64,000 bases of DNA from positions 496,001-560,000 of the forward strand of contig NZ_BANR01000004.1 of assembly GCF_000332975.1 (NCBI RefSeq), read 5' to 3'. The translations under genes were made by a program, and so were the position numbers. The stretch is from Gordonia aichiensis NBRC 108223 (lineage in GTDB: Bacteria > Actinomycetota > Actinomycetes > Mycobacteriales > Mycobacteriaceae). Shown one piece after another: positions 38,502 to 48,300 of the stretch; the stretch's first letter is position 1, and each line of letters starts with the position of its first letter. The notes under the pieces were generated by a model. The model worked only from the letters and a program-made list of their open reading frames with translations. It ran no database searches and was not told where the DNA came from.

Positions 38502-39425
38502 CTATCCGAGGTCGGACGCGCCGAGCGCGTCGTCGTCGACTGGTCCCGGTGCGCCGCAGGTTCGGCGTGCGACGGCCATGAACGCTGCGGCGGCCGGCGA
38601 TGGCTGGCCCGAGCGGGTGAGCATGCCGATATCGCGACACAGGGGTGGCGTCAGCGGGTAGCTCACCGCGTCGGGGATCTGTTCGGCCACCGATTCCCGC
38701 GGCAGAATGGCCGCGCCCACACCGCGGATGACCAGCTCACGCACGGTGGGCGGGTGCGCGCAGTCGGCGACGACATTGTGGGCATCGTCGGCGATGACAT
38801 CGGTGAGCAGCGTGCCTATCGCCTGGTCGGAGAGGTCGACCACCAGCGGAAGCGACCGCACGGACTCCCGGGCCACTCCATGGTCTGTCGTGTCCACCGA
38901 TAGCGACCGCGATGCCGCGAGCACGAGTTCCTGGGTACCGAGCGGTGCGAAGACGAATGTCGAGTGGTCGGCTGCCGAGTCGATCAGACCGATCTCGGCC
39001 TCGCCGCGCCGGAGTCGGTTCACGATGCCTGCAGGCCCGTCGGCGGCGAGGATGCGGACGACGACGTCGTCGAACCGTGCACGGAAATCGCGCACGATCG
39101 ATACCAACGGAGTGATCGCGAAAGTCGAATCGGTGACCACATCAACAGTGCCGGAGCGCAATTCGCGCACTGCGGCGACTCTACGACGTGCCCTGTCAAC
39201 GTCGGCGAGGACACGACGTGCGATCACCTCGACGCGGGCTCCCGCTTCGGTGAGTTCGAGTCGACGCCCGGTCCGGTCGAACAGTGTCGCGTCGAGGCGG
39301 CGTTCGAGGGTGCGGATGGCCTGCGACAGCGACGGCTGCGAGATGTAGAGGGCCTGCGCGGCCTTGGTGATCCCGCCGTGGTCGATGACCGCGACGAAAT
39401 AGGTGGCGAGATGCAGGTCCACCAC
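38502..39425 (-). CDS. LysR family transcriptional regulator
   Basis: 307 residues from GTG 39425 (GTG 39422 is also possible). Winged HTH DLHLATYFVAVIDHGGITKAAQALYISQPSLSQAIRTLERRL is followed by an effector domain. It is a separate paralogue rather than a recent copy of its neighbour: the two HTH regions agree only in the family positions. Two LysR genes in tandem, transcribed in the same direction and separated by 13 bases, are probably one transcript. The enoyl-CoA hydratase gene ends 45 bases upstream of its start. Confidence 0.91.
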   Translation of the reverse strand: MVDLHLATYFVAVIDHGGITKAAQALYISQPSLSQAIRTLERRLDATLFDRTGRRLELTEAGARVEVIARRVLADVDRARRRVAAVRELRSGTVDVVTDSTFAITPLVSIVRDFRARFDDVVVRILAADGPAGIVNRLRRGEAEIGLIDSAADHSTFVFAPLGTQELVLAASRSLSVDTTDHGVARESVRSLPLVVDLSDQAIGTLLTDVIADDAHNVVADCAHPPTVRELVIRGVGAAILPRESVAEQIPDAVSYPLTPPLCRDIGMLTRSGQPSPAAAAFMAVARRTCGAPGPVDDDALGASDLG

Positions 39426-39469
39426 CTGATCGTAGGCGAGCGTCTGCGAGCTGCGTCACCACGCCCGGG

Positions 39470-40231
39470 TCAGTGACCCGTCCACGCTGGTGCGCGCTTC
39501 TCGGCGAATGCCCGTGCTCCTTCCTGCGCGTCGTCGGAGGCGAACACCGGGTCGAGGATGCCGCTCTGTGCTGCGAAGAGATCGGGATCCGTGTATCGGA
39601 TGGCCATACTGACGACCTGCTTGGTGGCGCGGACGGCCAGGGGACCGTTGGCGGCGATCCGCCCGGCGAGTTCGCGAGCTCCGTCCAGTGCTCCGCCCGA
39701 CGGCGTCACGGTGTTCACCAGGCCGAACTCGTGCGCACGGACGGCGCTGATGGGATCGCCGGTGAGCGCGATCTCCATTGCCAGCTGGTACGGCAGGATC
39801 TTGGGCAGACGCAGTAGACCGCCCGCGGCGGCGGCGAGTCCCCGCTTGACCTCCGGCAGACCGAACTTCGCGTCCTCGGCGGCGACGATCAGATCCGCAG
39901 ACAGCGCCAGCTCGCATCCGCCGGCCAGCGCCCACCCCTCGACGGCCGCGATGAGAGGTTTGCTCGGCGGTGCCGACGCGATCCCGCCGAATCCACGTCC
40001 CGGGACGCTGGGTAGTTCGCCACGTGTGAAAGCTTTGAGATCCATACCGGCACAGAAGGTTCCGCCAGCGCCGGTGAGGATTCCGATGGTGATGTCGTCG
40101 CGGCGCTCGAACTCGTCCATTGCCGCAGCGAGTTGTTGCGCGACCTCCTGATTGACGGCATTTCGCGCGTCCGGGCGGTCGATGGTGACAACGGCAACGC
40201 CGTCGACGAACTCGGTGTGCACCGGGGTCAT
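39470..40231 (-). CDS. Enoyl-CoA hydratase/isomerase (crotonase family)
   Basis: 253 residues from ATG 40231; the same frame stays open far upstream but is then the shadow of the neighbouring gene. FCAGMDLKAF near residue 62 and EGWALAGGCELALSADLIVA near residue 100 form the oxyanion hole of crotonases, with the acidic residue following in FGLPEVKRGL. It hydrates 2-enoyl-CoA in beta-oxidation or catalyses a related reaction. The ATGA overlap with the metallo-beta-lactamase-fold gene (40228-40231) couples the two. Confidence 0.92.
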   Translation of the reverse strand: MTPVHTEFVDGVAVVTIDRPDARNAVNQEVAQQLAAAMDEFERRDDITIGILTGAGGTFCAGMDLKAFTRGELPSVPGRGFGGIASAPPSKPLIAAVEGWALAGGCELALSADLIVAAEDAKFGLPEVKRGLAAAAGGLLRLPKILPYQLAMEIALTGDPISAVRAHEFGLVNTVTPSGGALDGARELAGRIAANGPLAVRATKQVVSMAIRYTDPDLFAAQSGILDPVFASDDAQEGARAFAEKRAPAWTGH

Positions 40232-41331
40232 CGGAGAATTCCTCTCGTGGTTGCGGATTCGACGTCGTCGTCGGCGGGCCGGGGGTCGGTGATGCTCCAG
40301 CGGACCGGCTCGTGACCTGTCGACGAGATGACACCTCGCGCCTCGAGTACGAGCAGATGCGCATGTGTTTCGCGCAATGCCATGCGTGAGAGGGGAATCG
40401 ACAATTCGGAGAATGGTCGCGACCACGTCACCGTGCGCGTCACGTCCCACGCTGTCGCGCCGGGTTGGTCGGAGACGGCTTCGGTGATCTCGGCGAGACG
40501 CTCCTCGTGATGGGAGAGAAGGTCGGTCACGCGGTCGGCGAGTCCGCGGAACCGGTACTCGTGGCTGGGCATCGCCTCGAGATCGCCGATGTGTTCGGTC
40601 CTCGCGAGCGAGGTGAGGTAGTCGGCCAACGGACTCGGAGTCTGAAACGAATTGGTTGACACGTTCGGACTGATCCGGGGGAGCAGATGGTCGCCGGTGA
40701 AGATGACCCCGGCGTCGTCGTCGGCGAAACAGAGGTGGCCCGCGGTGTGACCTGGCGTCCACACCGCACGCAGATTCCAGCCCGGAACGTCCAGCGGTGA
40801 GCCGTCGTCGAGTTCGACATCCATCGTGCGGCCGTCGGGAAGCCGCACGAACTCGAGGAGTCCGGTGTCGGCGACGTCGGTTGGTGCGCCGAGGATGCGC
40901 AGGTCCTGCTGGGCTTCCTCGAACTCGCGGGCCTGCTCGGCCTCGGAGTGGAACCGCAGATGGCGGGCGTCCGCGGTATGCATCGCGACCTGTGGATCGA
41001 CGTGCTCGAGAAGTCGGGGTACGAGTCCGAAGTGGTCGGGATGCAGGTGCGTGACGAAGACGTGCGAGACGTCGCCGAGGTCGTGCCCGGTCGCGTGGAT
41101 GCCGTCGACCAGCATCTGCCACCCCGCGTCGGTATTCCACCCCGTGTCGATGAGTGCCAATCGACCGTCCGCCGTCGCCAGCGCGTACACGAGGATGTAG
41201 CGCAACGGGTTGCCGGGCATGGGTACCGGAATCGACCAGAGTCCGGGACGCACTTGTTCGACGGGCGGCAATTCCTTTCGACCCCATGCCTCGCGCTGGC
41301 GATGGCCGGTGACCACGATCGACGTACTCAT
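40228..41331 (-). CDS. Metallo-beta-lactamase-fold hydrolase
   Basis: 367 residues from ATG 41331, chosen for the start of the conserved part; an earlier start at 41439 adds a low-complexity tail. The zinc-binding signature HxHxDH is FVTHLHPDHFG near residue 105, followed by downstream GHTAGHLCF and FTGDHLLP ligands. A helical and winged-helix-like C-terminal region of about 100 residues follows, as in thioesterase- and glyoxalase-II-like members of this family. It is coupled to the enoyl-CoA hydratase, so it may hydrolyse a CoA thioester; this is inference from context. Confidence 0.88.
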   Translation of the reverse strand: MSTSIVVTGHRQREAWGRKELPPVEQVRPGLWSIPVPMPGNPLRYILVYALATADGRLALIDTGWNTDAGWQMLVDGIHATGHDLGDVSHVFVTHLHPDHFGLVPRLLEHVDPQVAMHTADARHLRFHSEAEQAREFEEAQQDLRILGAPTDVADTGLLEFVRLPDGRTMDVELDDGSPLDVPGWNLRAVWTPGHTAGHLCFADDDAGVIFTGDHLLPRISPNVSTNSFQTPSPLADYLTSLARTEHIGDLEAMPSHEYRFRGLADRVTDLLSHHEERLAEITEAVSDQPGATAWDVTRTVTWSRPFSELSIPLSRMALRETHAHLLVLEARGVISSTGHEPVRWSITDPRPADDDVESATTRGILR

Positions 41332-41399
41332 CGTCTTATCCGACCACGCGCGACCGAGCGCCACAAACACCCGTCGGCTCACGGGCCGTGAGGAAACCC

Positions 41400-42344
41400 C
41401 TATATGTGATTCGCGGTGGGAACGGTCTCCTGATCCCACACAGCGAGTAGTTCGTCCATCACGTCCGTCGACATCCCGAACAGGCTCAGGTGGCTCTCGC
41501 CGCGCAGGCTGAACAGTTTCGCGTCCGGCAGCAGGGACACCACGTGCTCACCGTGGGCGTAGGGGACGATGTGGTCGTGATCGCCGTGCCACCAGCGCAC
41601 CGGGGTGACGACGTCGGCAACCTGGAAACCCCAGTCGCGCGAGAACACCCGCACATCGTTGAACGGCGCCTCCATGCGGTGTGATCCGCCGCTGAGCAGG
41701 TCGTCGAGGAACATCGCGCGGAACTCGGGACGGCTGAGCAACTCGCGGTCGGCGGCGGGGGAGAGCCTGCCGTAGAGCAGGATCGCGGGTTCGGCGATAG
41801 GACGTACGAATCGCAACGCCGTACTGATCGCCTGCCCGACCGGTGCGCCGACGAACGGGAGGATCGGTGCTGCGCGCCGGGCGAGCGCCACGGCACCGCC
41901 ACCGATGGCCTCGTGGCCGACGGTCGGTGCCACACCACCGACGATTCCTGCCACCTGCACCCGCGGCCCGAACTCATGCGCGACGGCCAGCGCATACGGG
42001 CCTCCGCCGGACACCCCGATGACCCCGAACTCGTCGATTCCGAGCGCGTCGAGCACATCGACGAGGTCATCGCAAAAATCTCGCACGCACTCGTAGGGAT
42101 GTGCCGTCGACGACCCGACTCCCGGCCGGTCGATGCCGATGAGCCGCACTCCGCGGGCCGCGGCGTACTCGCGCGCTTCGATCGGGATCTGCCGTCGGGC
42201 ACCGGGAGTGCCGTGGAGCCAGAGGATCGGGCGCCCGGATGCCGAACCGAACTCCGCGAAGCCGATGCGGCGCTTCTTGTGGTCGAGCGTTGATGTCCCG
42301 ACTGCCACGGAGCCCTCGATCTTCGGGCGATCCACGTCGATCAT
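41400..42344 (-). CDS. Alpha/beta hydrolase
   Basis: 314 residues. The oxyanion-hole motif WLHGTPGARRQ appears near residue 45, and the nucleophile elbow GVSGGGPYALA near residue 115 carries the catalytic serine. WWHGDHDHIVPY near residue 255 supplies the acid-side loop, and SLRGESHLSLF the histidine. The substrate is unknown. It lies on the same strand as the metallo-hydrolase gene, 68 bases upstream of it, and is divergent from the MFS gene. Confidence 0.9.
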   Translation of the reverse strand: MIDVDRPKIEGSVAVGTSTLDHKKRRIGFAEFGSASGRPILWLHGTPGARRQIPIEAREYAAARGVRLIGIDRPGVGSSTAHPYECVRDFCDDLVDVLDALGIDEFGVIGVSGGGPYALAVAHEFGPRVQVAGIVGGVAPTVGHEAIGGGAVALARRAAPILPFVGAPVGQAISTALRFVRPIAEPAILLYGRLSPAADRELLSRPEFRAMFLDDLLSGGSHRMEAPFNDVRVFSRDWGFQVADVVTPVRWWHGDHDHIVPYAHGEHVVSLLPDAKLFSLRGESHLSLFGMSTDVMDELLAVWDQETVPTANHI

Positions 42345-42448
42345 GTGACCAGGATCTCACGATCGACTCCGCCGTGGGAGTCCGGGTCCTCGGCACGGGT
42401 TCGCGCGCACGGGGTGCCGTCGCCGCGGAATGCGGGCATGGTTGATTG

Positions 42449-44023
42449 GTGGCTTCCGCCTGGCAACCCCTGAAGAGTTCCGTCTTCCGCAACCTGTTCA
42501 TCGCGCAGTTGGTGTCGAACGTCGGGTTGTGGATGCAGTCGGTCGGTGCGCAGTGGTTCCTGGTCGATCAGCACGCCGGTCCCGCTGTCATCTCACTCGT
42601 CCAGACCGCGAGCCTCGCCCCCACTCTGCTGTTCTCGCTGTTGGCGGGTGTCCTCGCCGACAGCCTCGACCGCAAGTGGTTGCTCGTGGTGATGTCGGTG
42701 TACTCCACCGCAATCGGGGTGCTGATGGCCGTGCTGGCCTTCACCGGACACCTCAATCCCGCCACGCTGCTCATCCTGACGTTCCTGCTCGGCGCCGGTG
42801 CCGCGCTGTCGTCACCCGCGTTCCAGGCGATTCAGCCGGAACTCGTTCCGCGCGACGAGATACCCGACGCCGCATCGCTCGGCAGTGTCTCTGTCAACGC
42901 CGCTCGGGCCATCGGACCGGCACTGGCCGGTGTGTTCTTCTCACTTGGTGGTCCCGGGCTGGTGTTTCTGCTCAACGCCGTCTCCTACCTGGCCGTCGTG
43001 GTGGCCCTGCTGATGTGGAAACGGTCGGGACAGCGCTCCGACGTCGTGCCCGAACGTTTGTCGGATTCGCTGTGGGTGGGGCTGCGCTATGTGGCGGCCG
43101 CCCCGATCGTGCGTCGAATCCTGCTGCGATCGGCGCTGTTCGCTGTCCCGGCGTCGGCGCTGTGGGCGCTGCTGCCGCTGGTCGTCGCGCATTCATTTCA
43201 TCTCGGGTCGTCGGGCTACGGGCTGGTACTCGGGGTGCTCGGCATCGGCGCGCTGATCGGGGTGGCGTTGATGCCCTGGATGCGAGCCCACCTCTCCGCT
43301 GCGGTGATCCTCGCGTCGTCGGCTGTGGTCTTCGCAGCGGCGACAATCGCCGCGGCCTTCCTGCCGCTCTGGCCATGCCTGGTGTTCTTCCTGTTCGCTG
43401 GAATCGCCTGGATCGCAACACTGACCACTCTCAACGCGGGTGCACAGCTGACGCTCCCGCAGTGGGTCCGTGCCCGCGGCATGGCCGCGTACCTGCTGGT
43501 GTTCATGGGGTCGCAGGGCATCGGTGCGCTGCTGTGGGGCGCGGTCGGCTCGGCACTCGGCACCCGGTGGGCGCTGGTGATCGCGGGCATCTGTCTGCTG
43601 TTGACCGCCGCGAGCGTGCGGCTCCTGCCGCCGTCGCCGGTGACCGGGACACTCAGCCGCGAGCTCTCGATGGCCTGGCCCGTGCCGACTCTGGTGTTCG
43701 AGCCCACTCCCACGGACGGCCCCGTCGAGGTCAGCGCCGTCTACGACGTCCCAGCCGACCGCCACAGCGACTTCCTCGCCGCCATGCCCGCCGTCGGCCG
43801 ATCGCGCCGCCGTACCGGGGCGCGTAACTGGCGGCTGTACCGCAGTGCCGACACCGACAACCGCTACGTCGAGCAGTTCGTGGTGCCGTCGTGGTCGGAG
43901 TATCAGCGTCAGCACCGCGACCGCTGGACCGAGTACGACCACGAGAACGTCGCGCGCGTTCTCGCCATGACCGAAACCGGCATACCCGACGAACACCACC
44001 TGTTCAGCACGGATGTTCGCTGA
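42449..44023 (+). CDS. MFS transporter, enterobactin-exporter-like family (MFS_3)
   Basis: About 525 residues from GTG 42449 (TTG 42446 is in frame). Twelve hydrophobic helices are followed by a soluble C-terminal domain of about 90 residues (VEVSAVYDVPADRHSDFLAAM) typical of the MFS_3/DUF894 group. The N-terminal FRNLFIAQLVSNVGLWMQSVGAQWFLVD and RALGPALAG-like ARAIGPALAGVFF motif are classic of this family. Homologues include the E. coli enterobactin exporter EntS and macrolide exporters. Its substrate is unknown; it could be a generic export pump. It is followed by an alpha/beta hydrolase gene on the same strand. Confidence 0.9.
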   Translation: MASAWQPLKSSVFRNLFIAQLVSNVGLWMQSVGAQWFLVDQHAGPAVISLVQTASLAPTLLFSLLAGVLADSLDRKWLLVVMSVYSTAIGVLMAVLAFTGHLNPATLLILTFLLGAGAALSSPAFQAIQPELVPRDEIPDAASLGSVSVNAARAIGPALAGVFFSLGGPGLVFLLNAVSYLAVVVALLMWKRSGQRSDVVPERLSDSLWVGLRYVAAAPIVRRILLRSALFAVPASALWALLPLVVAHSFHLGSSGYGLVLGVLGIGALIGVALMPWMRAHLSAAVILASSAVVFAAATIAAAFLPLWPCLVFFLFAGIAWIATLTTLNAGAQLTLPQWVRARGMAAYLLVFMGSQGIGALLWGAVGSALGTRWALVIAGICLLLTAASVRLLPPSPVTGTLSRELSMAWPVPTLVFEPTPTDGPVEVSAVYDVPADRHSDFLAAMPAVGRSRRRTGARNWRLYRSADTDNRYVEQFVVPSWSEYQRQHRDRWTEYDHENVARVLAMTETGIPDEHHLFSTDVR

Positions 44024-44070
44024 GCGCGCACGGACGGAAAACGCCAGCGTGACGGCGTACCGTTGTTCGG

Positions 44071-45000
44071 GTGAGTGCAGACGTTTCCCCGGCAACGCAG
44101 GCCTCGACGCCAACGTCGATTCAACGGATCATCCGCGGTGTCCGCCACGTGGCCACGCCCTACCCCGTTCGTGATCTGCCCGTCGGTCAGATGGTCGAAT
44201 TGCCCGGCCGTGGAACCACATTCGTCACCGACTCCGGACCCAAGGACGCTCCCGCGGTGTTCCTGTTGCACTCGGTACTCACCACAGGGCTGCTCTGCTG
44301 GTATCCGTCGATCCCGCAGCTGAACGGTCGCTACCGGGTCATCACACTCGACCAGCGCTGGCACGGGCGCGGAATCCAGGCGGCCGGGTTCGATCTGCGC
44401 GATTGCGCCGACGACGTCGTCGCGCTCGCCGATGTCCTCGGCATCGACCGTTTCGTCGCCGCAGGGTTCTCCATGGGCGGCGGCATCGCACAACTCGCGT
44501 GGCGTCGACACCCGAGCCGGGTGTCGGGACTTGTTCTGTGTTCGACCGGACCGTTCTTCAGCGAACGGGACCCGCATCGGCGCGGCCGCGACGCCCGCAT
44601 CGGTCGTGTCCTGCGCCCGATCTACGAATCGCTTCCGCGCCCGTCGTCAGAGAGCCTCGATCAGCGGCCCAAGCACACCAGTGTGTGGGCGTTCAAGCAG
44701 TTCTTGTCGACGCCGCTGTCGCACGCAGGCGATTTCGGGGAGGGCCTCGGCAACTTCGACTCCCGCTCATGGCTCGGCGAGATCGACGTCCCCACGTCGG
44801 TCGTCGTCTCCACCCGCGACCACACCGTCGAGCCGGAGCGGCAGCAATTGCTCGTCGACGGCATTCCCGGCGCACGCCGATTCGACGTCGATGGCGGCCA
44901 CGCCTGCTGCGTGATCGGCGTCGAGAAGTTCCTCCCGCCCTTCGTCGCCGCCGTCGATGCGGCCGCACTCGCATCTCCGGTACTCGCCGGTCGGGGCTGA
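44071..45000 (+). CDS. Alpha/beta hydrolase
   Basis: 309 residues from GTG 44071. The oxyanion motif is VFLLHSVLTTGL near residue 65 and the nucleophile elbow is AAGFSMGGGIAQLA near residue 132. VVVSTRDHTV holds the acid region and DGGHACCVIG the histidine near residue 280. The N-terminal 55 residues precede the fold and look unstructured. It is downstream of the MFS gene on the same strand with a 47-base gap and could be cotranscribed. A 14-bp repeat copy lies 16 bases after its stop. Confidence 0.9.
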   Translation: MSADVSPATQASTPTSIQRIIRGVRHVATPYPVRDLPVGQMVELPGRGTTFVTDSGPKDAPAVFLLHSVLTTGLLCWYPSIPQLNGRYRVITLDQRWHGRGIQAAGFDLRDCADDVVALADVLGIDRFVAAGFSMGGGIAQLAWRRHPSRVSGLVLCSTGPFFSERDPHRRGRDARIGRVLRPIYESLPRPSSESLDQRPKHTSVWAFKQFLSTPLSHAGDFGEGLGNFDSRSWLGEIDVPTSVVVSTRDHTVEPERQQLLVDGIPGARRFDVDGGHACCVIGVEKFLPPFVAAVDAAALASPVLAGRG

Positions 45001-45015
45001 CCACCGCGTCCGAAA

Positions 45016-45029
45016 CGTTCCGCTGAACG
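45016..45029 (-). repeat. 14-bp dispersed repeat copy (CGTTCAGCGGAACG)
   Basis: The plus strand reads CGTTCCGCTGAACG, the reverse complement of CGTTCAGCGGAACG, which also flanks the 13E12-type gene at 60885 and 62426 and occurs inverted at 60856. The unit is an interrupted palindrome (CGTTC-4-GAACG). It sits between an alpha/beta hydrolase gene and the ABM pseudogene. Confidence 0.7.
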
Positions 45030-45110
45030 CCGGGACAGTCGACGCACTCGGCCCGTAACGTCGAGCACACCGGACCGCCACACGTCCGAACGCCACAGAG
45101 GAGTGCATAG

Positions 45111-45335
45111 TCGGAACCGGGATGCCAGCTCTATGCGCTGCACGAGGCCGCCGGAGACGGCACCGATCTGGTGATGATCGAGAAGTGGGAGTCGCCCGAC
45201 GCGCTCGCCACGCACGGGAAGGGCGCGGCGCTCGCCGAGCTCGGGGCGGCACTGAACGATCTGCTCGCCGCTCCGCTCGACATCAAAACGTTCGACGCCG
45301 TGCCCGCCGGAGATCCCGACAAGGGCTCGCTGTGA
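45111..45335 (+). pseudogene. 5'-truncated ABM-domain (YgiN-like quinol monooxygenase) gene
   Basis: An open frame from 45111 to TGA 45335 encodes EPGCQLYALHEAAGDGTD, VMIEKWESPDALATHG and a helical end, the C-terminal two thirds of an antibiotic-biosynthesis-monooxygenase domain (normally about 95-100 residues). The first strand and start region are missing: an in-frame TAG stands at 45108, and the preceding DNA carries an AGGAG-GTG ribosome-site-like sequence in another frame and a 14-bp repeat copy. The result looks like a deletion remnant just upstream of the formate dehydrogenase gene. Confidence 0.7.
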
Positions 45336-45359
45336 GCCATCTGGAGTAGGGTCGACATC

Positions 45360-48300
45360 GTGCCCTCCTTCAGCCCATTGGAGTGGCCGGTCTTCCGGCA
45401 GTTGCGCACCGGCGACAAGTACGGCCGCGGTCCGGCCGTCCAGTCTCCGCGCACCCGCGCCACGGAGTCGAGGACCGCCACCGCCGATCGCGTGGTGCAG
45501 AGCGTGTGCCCGTTCTGCGCTGTCGGCTGTGGGCAGAAGGTCTATGTCAAGGACGATCGCGTCATTCAGATCGAGGGCGATCCCGATTCGCCGATCTCGC
45601 GCGGTCGGCTGTGCCCGAAGGGCGCCTCGAGCGAACAACTGGTCAACAACCCGATGCGGCAGCGCACCATTCGCTATCGCGCACCGTATGCGACCGAGTG
45701 GACCGATCTCGATCTCGACACCGCCATCGACATGATCGCCGACCGGTTCGTCGAGTCGCGGCGTCGGACGTGGCAGGACACAGATGACCAGGGCCGCGTG
45801 CTGCGTCGCACCATGGGCATCGCCTCGCTCGGTGGCGCAACCCTCGACAACGAAGAGAATTATCTGATCAAGAAGCTCTTCACCGCTGCAGGCGCCATCC
45901 AGATCGAGAACCAGGCGCGTATATGACACTCCGCAACAGTTCCCAGTCTGGGAGCCTCATTTGGACGCGGCGGCGCAACGCAATCACTACAGGACATGGC
46001 GAACTCCGACTGCATCGTGCTCATCGGCGGCAACATGGCCGAAGCGCACCCGGTCGGATTCCAGTGGGTCGTTGAAGCACGCTCCCGCGGAGCGCGCGTC
46101 ATCCACGTCGACCCGCGGTTCACGAGAACGTCGGCCAACGCCGACAAGCACATATCGATCCGTGCCGGTTCCGACGTCGTACTGCTCGGCGGGCTGATCA
46201 ACTACATGATCACTCACGAGCGGTACTTCCGGGAGTACGTCGTCGCCTACACAAATGCCGCGACGATCGTCAACGACGACTACCGCGACACCGAAGACCT
46301 CGGCGGGCTGTTCTCCGGGTTCGACCCCGAGACCGGGCAATACGATCCGTCGACGTGGGCGTATGCCGACGCGGAGGACGGCCGGATCGAGTCGCCCGGC
46401 GGTGAGGAGCATGGCGACTCGGCGGCAGCGCGTGCTGCCGGCGACCAGCACGGTTCGGGCGGGCCACCGCTCGAGCATGCGAAGGTCCTGCGCGACGACA
46501 CGCTGACCGACGAGCACACCGTCTTCCAGATCCTGAAACGGCACTTCTCCCGGTACACCCCGGAGATGGTCCGCGATATGTGCGGCATCTCGATCGACGA
46601 GTTCGCCTACCTCGCCGAGTCGATCGCCGACAACTCGGGTCGCGACCGCACAACGTGTTTCGGCTATGCGACCGGGTGGACCCAGCACACCCTCGGCGCG
46701 CAGTTCATCCGTACAGCCGCCGTCCTCCAGTTGTTGCTGGGCAATGTCGGCCGCCCCGGCAGCGGGATCATGGCTCTTCGTGGACACGCGAGCATCCAGG
46801 GATCCACCGACATCCCGACGCTGTTCAACCTGCTTCCCGGTTATCTGCCGATGCCCTCGGTGGGTAAGCATGACACCTTCGAGCAGTACCTCGACGCCGT
46901 CGGTTCGCCTGCGCAGAAAGGCTATTGGGCCTACGCCGACACCTACATGGTGAGCCTGCTCAAGGCGTGGTTCGGCGACGCCGCGACGGCCGACAACGAC
47001 TGGTGCTATGACTATCTGCCCCGGTTGAACGGTCCCGCAGGGACGTATCAGACGACGGTGTCGATGCTCGACGACGAGGTCGAGGGCTACTTCGTCCTGG
47101 GTCAGAACCCGGCGGTCGGGTCGGCGAACGGTAGGCAGCAGCGTCTGGCGATGAGCCACCTGAAGTGGCTGGTTGTGCGCGATCTGAACATGATCGAGTC
47201 AGCCACCTGGTGGAAGGAGGGTCCCGAGATCTCCTCCGGAGAGTTGCGCACCGAGGATATCGGTACCGAGGTCTTCTTCATGCCCGCCGCAACGCATGTC
47301 GAGAAGGCCGGTTCGTTCACGCAGACCCAGCGCATGGTGCAGTGGCGACACCAGGCGGTCACACCGCCGGGTCAGGCGCAGAGCGAACTCGACTTCTTCT
47401 ACGAGCTCGGTAAGCGAATCCGGCAGCGGCTCAAGGACTCCGACGACGCGCGCGACCGGCCCCTGCTCGACATGACGTGGGACTACCCGCTCGACGACCA
47501 CGGCAACCCCGAGCCCGAGGCAGTGCTCTCGGAGATCAACGGCTACGTCACATCTGGCGAGCACGCGGGTGAAAACCTCACCAGCTACACGCAGATGAAG
47601 GCCGACGGTTCGACCGCGGGCGGCTGCTGGATCTACACCGGCGTCTACGCACACTCGACCAACATGGCGGCGCGGCGCGTGCCGCACGGCGGTGACTCGG
47701 TGAGCCAGCACGAGTGGGGCTGGGTGTGGCCGGCAGATCGTCGAATTCTCTACAATCGAGCCTCGGCAGACCCCGAGGGCAAACCGTGGAGCGAACGCAA
47801 GCGCTACATCTGGTGGGATGCGCAGGCAGGCAAGTGGGTTGGCGACGACGTGCCGGACTTCCCGGTCGACAAGGCGCCAGACGCTCGCCCCGATCCCGAT
47901 CTCGGTGGCGCGGACGGACTCGCGGGCGATGACCCGTTCATCATGCAATCCGACGGCAAGGGCTGGCTTTTCGCGCCCAAAGGACTCGTCGACGGCCCGC
48001 TTCCCGCGCACTACGAGCCGCAGGAGTCCCCGGTCGCGAACGCGCTCTACCCGCAGCAGCAGGCACCCGCACGAATCATCTTCGCGCGCAACGATAATCT
48101 CGACGCTCCGAGCGCAGGCGACGCGGGCGTCGAGGTCTACCCGTATGTCTTCACCACCTACCGCCTCACCGAGCATCACACCGCGGGCGGGATGAGCCGG
48201 TGGTCGCCGTACCTCGCGGAACTGCAACCGGAGATGTTCTGCGAGGTCTCGCCGGCGCTGGCCGCGGAGCGCGGTCTGGTCAACGAGGGCTGGGCGACGA

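Noticed and set aside
41378-41392. CTCACG/CGTGAG hairpin after an alpha/beta hydrolase gene
   Set aside because: Only 6 bp of stem with no T run; too weak to call a terminator.
45360-45926. Separate 188-residue formate dehydrogenase fragment ending at TGA 45924
   Set aside because: The next frame is in register and continues the protein; the TGA is at the Sec position with a SECIS-like hairpin.
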